NCBI GenBank assembly: GCA_963971425.1
Contig: OZ020521.1
Location: 25,498,012 to 25,562,011 of the forward strand
Direction of reading: 5' to 3'
DNA: 64,000 nucleotides
From: Bryoerythrophyllum caledonicum
Taxonomy: Eukaryota > Streptophyta > Bryopsida > Pottiales > Pottiaceae
Shown here: positions 57,450-64,000 of the stretch, piece after piece
Layout: each line of letters begins with the position of its first letter
Position numbering within the stretch: position 1 is the first letter of the stretch
Made by a program: the position numbers and the translations under genes
The notes under the pieces: model-generated
Seen by the model: only the letters and a program-made list of their open reading frames with translations
What the model was told of the DNA's origin: nothing
Database searches by the model: none

Positions 57450-59089
57450 TAGGGTTTGAGTGCGGATTTCTCCGCAGATCCGTTAGGAAGAGTCCGGATT
57501 TGTATCCAAGAAGAGGGTAGCTATGATGACGCCAAGAAGGCGACCAGCAGCAAGGCGCCAACCGAATCGATCGTGAACCTCCGAAATGTGGTTCCGGTGG
57601 TTCTCGAATCCGAGAGTGACCGGAAGGCGTTGGATGCGGATTCGAATAGGATGGGATGGTTTGGATTTCGGGAGCATCCATGGGGTTTCAGGGACGACGC
57701 AATGGTCCGGGAGCTGCTAGATGGGGTCTCCAACGAATTCGACGGCACAATCCGTGGGAAGCCGGAGAAGTAGACTTCAACAATGTGGAGTGAAGTCTAC
57801 CATATTCTCGACCCGCGGAGAAGGTATGTGCTTACGCCAGGAATGCTTTGTCGACGGAACTTCGCGCGGAAGGCGGATCCGAAGGACGCTTTTACGGTGG
57901 CGGACTGCAAGGACCCGAGGGTAAGACGGGTGTACGAGTTCCTGCTCCCGATCCTGTATCCGGATCGGCCATCGAAGAGGATTACGACCCTGGCCAACAC
58001 GATCTGGGGATTCTATAGGGGCAAGCGGAAGGTGGCGTGGGGAACCATCGTGCCGGAACTGGTAGGTAAGTTCCTACTCGGATTGGGAAAGGTGCGACCT
58101 ACTCCAATCTTTCCGTTCCTATACCATCTGTATGAGCACAAGGATTTGCTGAGCGACAACGAGAAGATCGCCTAGGAGACGGCGAAGGTGTTGGCAAGCC
58201 ATGGCTAAGAAGACACAAAACCGGATGCGCAATCCGAGCATACACCAGATTTGGATTCGGATTCGGATTCCTTCGACGACGACGACCCCCCCACGACAGT
58301 CAATCCAAGGAATAAGAGGAAGCAGACGGAAAGGAGCAACACGACACCTCCCATCCGCGAGCAAAAGGTCAGCAAGGAGAAGGAAGAGGAGGATCCTTTC
58401 GACATAATTGTGGAAGGATACGAGAAGGCGAAGGAGACTTACGTGATGATCGAGGTCATCTTGGCTGAGGAGTGCTGGATTGCAGGAGATGTCGAAGCTG
58501 ACGAGCTCTGCGGACACCTCGAGCCGAACTTGCAACTCCGAAACGTACAAGAGCTAGAGGCTCGACTCATCTCCGTGGAAAATTGGAACCGGAAGATGAA
58601 GATGACCCTGAGACCGAAGGAGACAGAGCTGACCGCAGCGATGGGTAAGGCCAATGATTCTGCACTTGCTCTTACCCGGGTGAAAGAGTTTGTACAACAG
58701 CTAGGAGACGTGTTGTTGGGGGCGAAGCTGTTCGACGCCGTATTCGACGAGGCCCAGAAGCTAGACAGTCCAATGGCAAAGAAGCTCGTTGGAGTATTGG
58801 TGGAGTACCACTTCAAATTGGAGAAGGTACTGGAGGAGTGCCGGAAGATTCACGCAGGGATCTTCCAGGATGTTGGGAAATGTAAACAGAAGGTCTCTCC
58901 GGATTTGAAACCAACGAAGGCACTTCCGGTAGTGCAGGCGGTTTTGGATCTGTAAGCCGGATTCCAAACCCCGGGTCCGGAACCCAAGAAGCGGAACGAC
59001 TTGCTTCCACCGTTATCTCAGTTGAAGACGAAGGTTCGGCAGGGGAAGACGAGTAAGGTGGAGATCAGGGTTATTATAACCGACGGGTA
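57450..59089 (+). pseudogene. Element E protein, divergent relative of the II protein
   Basis: One plus-strand register is open from about 57450 to 59088, apart from stops at about 57771 (TAG), 58173 (TAG), 58206 (TAA) and 58953 (TAA). Blocks match II in order: FGFREHPWGFRDDAMVRELL, MLCRRNFARKADPKDAFTVA, FLLPILYPDRPSKRITTLAN, WGTIVPELVGKFLLGLGKV. An acidic linker rich in DSDSD and a long charged helical region (VEGYEKAKETYVMIEVILAE) follow. The start codon is unclear: no ATG follows the upstream stop until inside the first block. It is probably a fossil copy of a mobile gene family, as relatives C, II and III sit next to it. Confidence 0.6.
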
Positions 59090-59362
59090 GACGTGATCAG
59101 ACCTGACAACCGTACGGGCGGTCCGGACTAGACGGACGGACGGACGGTTCGGACGGATTGCTTAAAGTGCGCCAAATAGTTTTTTGCAAGTAAGAAAATT
59201 TTACTGTGATGGCCACGTCACATTCGGACGTGTCATGCCACTGTGGCACTAAGGCGAGGACGTCTCCATGAGAGGCGGGGATGTCTCCGCCCTGGGGCGT
59301 GGCACCTCCATTAGGGGCGGGGAGGTCCCCGCCCCTCATGTAGGCGTCCCTGCCCCAACGAC
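59090..59362. other. Spacer between E and T2, with a GC-rich hairpin
   Basis: It contains a GACG/GGAC simple repeat (59130-59156). At 59313-59336 a perfect inverted repeat AGGGGCGGGGA/TCCCCGCCCCT is separated by GG, and GGCGGGGATGTC-like phrases surround it. No gene. Confidence 0.6.
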
Positions 59363-59412
59363 GCTAGTTTGTGAGCTGTGAGCGATGAGCAATGAGCGAT
59401 GAGCGGTCATTT

Positions 59413-60180
59413 CATAAGCAACGAGCACAAATTTACTAAAAAATTATATTTATTCGAATAATTTTGGAGAATATTTCTATTTTAAGTAAATTTTTGGACC
59501 TATAACCGTGGATTGAACTCAATTGTTGGGATTTTAGGGCCTCTCAAATCATACCGTAAAATCATCAAGCCCCCCTATTTTCTGAGATTTAAAGAAGTTC
59601 AGTATTTGGAAAGGACATTGCTTATAGGAACAGTGGAGTATTTCAATGGCTAGCAATAGTGAAGATGACATTGACTGTAGCAGATTTGTACATAACGCCA
59701 GAATTTCTAAAAGAACTAGTAGACCAAGTTGAGAGAGAAGATGATGATGGTGGTGCGAGGGAGCATCAGGCTTTAAAAAGAAGCAAGATTTTGAATAGTA
59801 TAGAGAATAAGGGGTGCTAGGGGTTTAGATTTATCAAGGCTTGGATATTACGAGTTTAACATTTTAAGTTGTTGGGAAATAGTGAAGGGAGGATGCAAGC
59901 CCCATGAGAGGTAGCTAGTCTAATTGTTGGCGCCAACAATTTAAATCAAGAAAAAGAAAATGAAAAAAAAAACTTCAGAGAATATAGGTAGACAACATAG
60001 TTTGAAGTGGCCAAGTCTTTTACATTTTGATGTTACACTAGGGGGCATGTACTTCTTATGAGTGGTAGCTACTTTAGTTGTTGGTACCAACAACTATATT
60101 ATAAACATCATAGAATTAAGGACTTGGAGACACATCCATAGTTATTAGTGATTATGACCTTGGCTAACTTCTACATGTAG
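59413..60180. other. Non-coding subterminal region of T2
   Basis: AT-rich, no gene. CCTATAACCGTGGA (about 59499) is shared with T1. Related phrases GAGGTAGCTAGTC-TAATTGTTGG (59910) and GTGGTAGCTACTTTAGTTGTTGG (60062) suggest an internal duplication. Confidence 0.5.
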
Positions 60181-63100
60181 TCAATAGAGAAAACGACCCA
60201 CACCGCTGTCCATTACTTTCTTCACTTCGTTGAAGCTGAACGTTGGTGCATGAACAAAGTGGTCATCTTCCAAATGAAACTGGCACAACACACGAAAGAT
60301 GTAGTATAAATGCTTGCAATAGTACCAAGCGCCTCGCTTCTTCGTCCGGACGAACATATCCTTGAAGTCCTCACAAGAGCAATCCGGGGTGGTCCCAATA
60401 GTCAAGCGATACTCCGTCGTTCTCTGCGCCTTTTTGCAGTGCAACAAAACTATACCTCCATTGACAGGGTATGGAATGGGAGTAACCTGGCTGATGCGGG
60501 CATCAATGATGGCGGCTGACTCCCAACGGTTCCTTTGCTTCACGGACACCTTGCCTTGTGGTAGACGTCGGATGCGGCGCCCATCACGGAGTGTTGGATA
60601 TGCATCGGGTGCTTCTGGAGTTGGAACTGCAGTAACTTCGGCAATGTGACTCTTGGAGTGTCCAAAGAGACGCCGAGGTGAAATTTCTCGGCGCTCTTGA
60701 AGTTGGAATCCAGCCTGCTCAAGTCTAAGAATCTCCCCCTTTGTGAGCTTCGTGCCCTTGAGTACGGGCCAAACGTTGGGCACCTGGGGTCGGGCGCCGA
60801 CCACCCACTTTAGGTTGGTTCCCTTCACACAACGTTCGATATCGTCCATACAATGGAAGAACTCCATCATCTTGTCTTTCAACAGACGGCGAATGTGCAA
60901 CACTCCAGTATAGGTAGGGGCAGGAGTACTCTTACCTAGACGTATAATCATCTCTGAACAAGTTCTTCCAGTTCGTGCTTGTTTGGCAAAGCATTTCTTC
61001 TTGGAAGTCTTTAGGAGTCGGGCAATGTGCCATTGCCTCACATCGCAGTCAGATTCTTGGACACTAGTCACATGCTTCACCTGTGCACTTACAACATTGG
61101 ATGCTGATGCTGGTGGAGACAAAATGCGAACGTCGTTAGAAGAAGTAGGTGAAGAAGGGGGAGATAAATCAATTGCTGGTGGAGCACTCTCACGGCGGCC
61201 CTTCCTTGTTCTCGTCTGGACCTTGGGACGGGAGAAGTTCATCTTGTCTGAGCGGTGACTATCAAACTCAGATCCAAGAGGGAGGTCTAGCTTGCGTGCG
61301 GTAGACCCGAAGACCTCCTCACCCTCAAAATGTGGGGTACGGGTGCACCATTCCTTCCCCTCTGCCATCGTCTCCATTGCGTCAACAACTTTATCTAGTC
61401 TGCCCGATTGCTGGGCTTGGCGTAGCCTCAACTCTTGTTTTGAAGGCCCAGTTCCGGGCCGCCCACCCTTTAGAAATTTGTAGTAGTTTGTGCACTGCAT
61501 GAATGCACGTACGAAGTCGTCCACTGTAGCGTCGTACAAATCGTTCCCCCTATTGCCAGACTGTTGAAGCCAACGGTTATGGACGGTCTCCGACAAGTTG
61601 CAGGAGGGCATTTCAGCACGCTCTTCATCCGTGAGGTCCTGGAAAAGACATCCAGGAATTTAGCCAACATTGATTGCTAGCACAAACAAGTGAGTCCACG
61701 GGACAATGTACTAGGCGAAAGAATGACTTACCAACTGCATGGAGGCTCCCCATTGCCGGTAGCAATAATGCCAGAAAGCAAGCCACTGGTCAAGCTGCTT
61801 GAGTGCTGTATCGTCTACGGCTCCACACGATTGCCACCATGCCCGAATTGCAAGGTATCGAACCTCAGCCTCGGCGGAGGTCTTCGAATTTTTATATTGC
61901 TTGCATAGGAGACGATGTTGTTCTTGGAACTCACTCTTGATATGATTGTCTGTATGGCGGTTCATGGAGGTGGTCCAATGAAGGAGGCATGTGCGCTCAC
62001 GATCAGGCATCTCCTTGAGTGGATCTCCGGTTCCATAGATCTTGCGAACAGCATTCCAATTGGCACCAGCGCTATCCGCCATGAATCCCTTGAAGTTGAC
62101 AATCATGAGCCCATGCCTAGCCATGACTTCGTTGAGGCACTTCCACATGATACATTGGGCCTCACAATCCTCAGATTGCATATCACATACTGCAATAGTC
62201 ATCACCCTACAGTAGTGTGAATCATAGACATGGCACGCCATAGTGGTCCAATTATTGACGCGCTTGACGTGGTCAAACATGAGCCAAGAATCTTGCAAGT
62301 CTCCTCCTGGCTGCATTCTAGTGACAAGGTCAACACCGGAGCCAGGTCCTACCTCACTCATCTTAAAGACGAAGACTTTGTCGTTGTTAGCGCCTTGTCC
62401 CGGAAACATATTTCGTTGGACAAAGGGCCAGGTCGTACATCCTCTCATCTGGCGGATGCCGTCCATGGGATTAGTGCGCCCGACGTGCTTGAAGTTTGAT
62501 ATAGCATTCTTGATGTTTGGAGAGGCGAGGTTGGCGTACTTCTCCATAACGGTCTTCATGTCCTCCACAGTCATGGTCGTATCGCACTGTTGTGGACGGA
62601 GGAGATGCTTCGCAAGGAACTCCTTACTTGCAGCCATGGCAATGGAGGAATTTGTTGCGGACGGAGTGCGCTCCACTTGCTCGCCGATCAAGGAAATGAT
62701 AGTATTCTCAGACTCGCGGCAGACGCCAAATGCAACGGGGTGATTATGGACGCCCAAGTGCACACAAGCTCGGGTCATACCCGGTGGTCCAATGACATAG
62801 TAAATAATAGCGTCACATGTAGCAATGGCCTTAGGTGGAGTCTTGCATACCTTGCAACATACGGTGGACAGTTTCGGAGGGTCTTCCCTCCCCGGCACGA
62901 AGGGAATGGGAGTTGTCCCTTCCCACTCCTTTTCATTGTAGGGGTCTTCACGATTCGGTCGTTTTAGGTAATCGCAATCCAGATTTCCGCACTTGAGATG
63001 GCCAGCACATGAGGATCTCCGGAAGGTAAGGCCCATGTCATTTGAGATGTTGGAGGTCTTTGTGAGGCACCAACAATGGCCATCGTACTTCTTGTCCATA

Positions 63101-63852
63101 CCCTGCAAGTTCTTGGCCTTGGACGAATTGGCACCAGCAGCAACGGGTGGCAACTCAAAGATGACATCACCATCGTACATGGAGGGTAGGAAGTCAACTG
63201 TCCGATGTGGCACTGAAGCATAGTTCATATTCTTCAGCACATTCCAGCCACTTGGTCTAGACGCTAAGCTCTTCAAGCACGCAACAACACTTGTACGTCC
63301 CAATGTTTGAGGATGTAGGGGAGGTCGTGCAGCGGAAGACGGTGTTGGGGGTTGCCGGTGCTCGTCGAACGTGGAAGGTGGGGGGGTGCGAAAAGAGGTG
63401 GGAGTGGAGGCAGTGATGTCCTCCACGCGGAAGTCATCATCGCTGTCGTCAATGAAGATTGGAGAGTGCGCCTGATGTTGCTTCAAGGGCGGGGGGATGT
63501 CGGCTACGCTAGTTGCTGGAGTGCAAAGTGGGGCGTGGATGCTAGACGTTGTGAACTTCCCGGGCATCAACAGGTGCGTGGATGCTTGCATCTGCATTTG
63601 AGACAAACCAAAGACTTTGTAAGTACCCTCCTCCAAGGACCATGTCTTCTGACCATTAACTAGGGAACTGAGCTGAGTGACGGTGTATTGAACATTTCCG
63701 TCCACATTGAGAACCTCCTTCTCAACATAGATAGACTCTTCCTGGAAACCAAAACGGACTGCTAGGTATACGGAAGGAACTATGGCAAGACCGTTAGGTC
63801 CTAGTGGATGTCGAATTGGATGCTTTGCTCCTTCAGTGCTAAGTGTAGCCAT
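60181..63852 (-). CDS. SWIM-finger, Mutator-like DDE transposase of T2 (two exons)
   Basis: Exon 1 runs 63852-61732 and exon 2 runs 61638-60181, about 1192 residues. I chose the ATG at 63852 (GAGATGGCT context); the frame is open upstream but has no ATG. A Ser/Pro/Asp-rich N-terminus precedes a zinc block, CAGHLKCGNLDC near residue 282, and HLGVHNHP near 365, together like a GCM/WRKY/FLYWCH fold for DNA binding. WLMFDHVKRVNNWTT and FMADSAGANWNAV (Asp near 593) are probable DDE residues. The C-terminus carries a SWIM finger (C-S-C, then RGAWYYCKHLYYIF). No stop or shift is present, so it may be active. It is the closest relative of the decayed gene in T1. Confidence 0.85.
61639..61731 (-). other. 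93-bp intron of the T2 transposase gene
   Basis: On the minus strand the donor is TTG|GTAAGT (61731) and the acceptor is CTTTTCCAG|GACC (61639). Splicing keeps the frame (phase 0) and joins SMQL to DLTDEE. Confidence 0.85.
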
Positions 63853-64000
63853 CTCTAAGGACAATGCAATGGGGCAAAGAAGATTCGTAAAAATTGCTAA
63901 CAAGTTACTGAATGCTACGAGCGATGGTGGTGTATATGTTGGTAGTGGAGTTCTAATTCAGTTTAGAGAGTGACATTGAGCGGTGTGAAGAATGTGACAA

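Larger units (their letters stand above)
59363..64000 (-). mobile_element. T2: intact-looking sister of T1, right end beyond the window
   Basis: The left inverted end starts GCTAGTTTGTGAGC, followed by GATGAGC-type units to about 59412, matching the T1 end (GCTATTTTGTGAGC). It is followed by an AT-rich non-coding region with CCTATAACCGTGGA and then the transposase gene (60181-63852) in the same orientation as in T1. The right end and any partner gene are outside the window. Confidence 0.7.

Noticed and set aside
61915-62743. Plus-strand frames of 89-166 codons opposite the T2 transposase
   Set aside because: Antisense to an intact, conserved coding exon.

Overview
The window is eukaryotic and plant-like. 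It has GT-AG introns, LTR retrotransposons nested inside one another, a CACTA element and hAT and Mutator-type transposases, and almost no ordinary host gene content. The mixture of families (a Ty3/gypsy element carrying a DNA methyltransferase, SWIM-finger transposases with a GCM/WRKY-like zinc motif, very long LTRs) suggests a large streptophyte genome. A charophyte such as Chara is my best guess, but it is an inference and not proven here. I saw no rRNA, tRNA or CRISPR.

Layout. 1-1250: fragments of a hAT transposase and of a SWIM-type transposase. 1363-10559: a degenerate DNA transposon (called T1 here) with inverted ends built from GTGAGCG repeats. It holds a decayed SWIM transposase on the minus strand, a cluster of nine CCTCG/CGAGG hairpins, and a decayed multi-exon plus-strand gene with a ParB/sulfiredoxin-like motif. 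11641-19363: a minus-strand Ty3/gypsy retrotransposon, decayed, with the order Gag, protease, cytosine-C5 DNA methyltransferase, reverse transcriptase, RNase H, integrase, PHD finger. 19480-20450: a degenerate array of GGGTATCA-type motifs. 20700-21735: a GC-rich island that looks gene-derived. 22714-23040: a 21-bp coding minisatellite.

23332-52940 is a nest. The outermost element (A) is a gypsy-type retrotransposon with 1.9-2.0 kb LTRs at 23332-25288 and 51053-52940. Its coding region is cut into three contiguous pieces by a 3.67-kb solo LTR (D, 27961-31625, duplication CCCCC) and by element C (31870-46472, duplication GTCGT/GTGGT). A CACTA element (48788-50867, duplication AGG) sits in its leader. 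Element C is itself split by element B (34023-44997, duplication TATTG). B has two 2573-bp LTRs that look identical and one uninterrupted 1395-codon ORF, which has lost reverse transcriptase, RNase H and most of integrase by an in-frame deletion.

53091-56927 holds element II, a relative of C, inserted into a further C-like fragment (III) with duplication TCTCC. 57030-59090 carries a plus-strand, divergent relative (E) of the same protein family. 59363 to the right edge is the left part of T2, an apparently intact sister of T1, whose two-exon transposase gene reads cleanly across a 93-bp intron.

Taken together this is a layered transposon deposit. T2 is the only apparently complete enzyme gene. 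B is the youngest insertion but must have been moved by a partner elsewhere. The methyltransferase/PHD retrotransposon is the most unusual coding system present.
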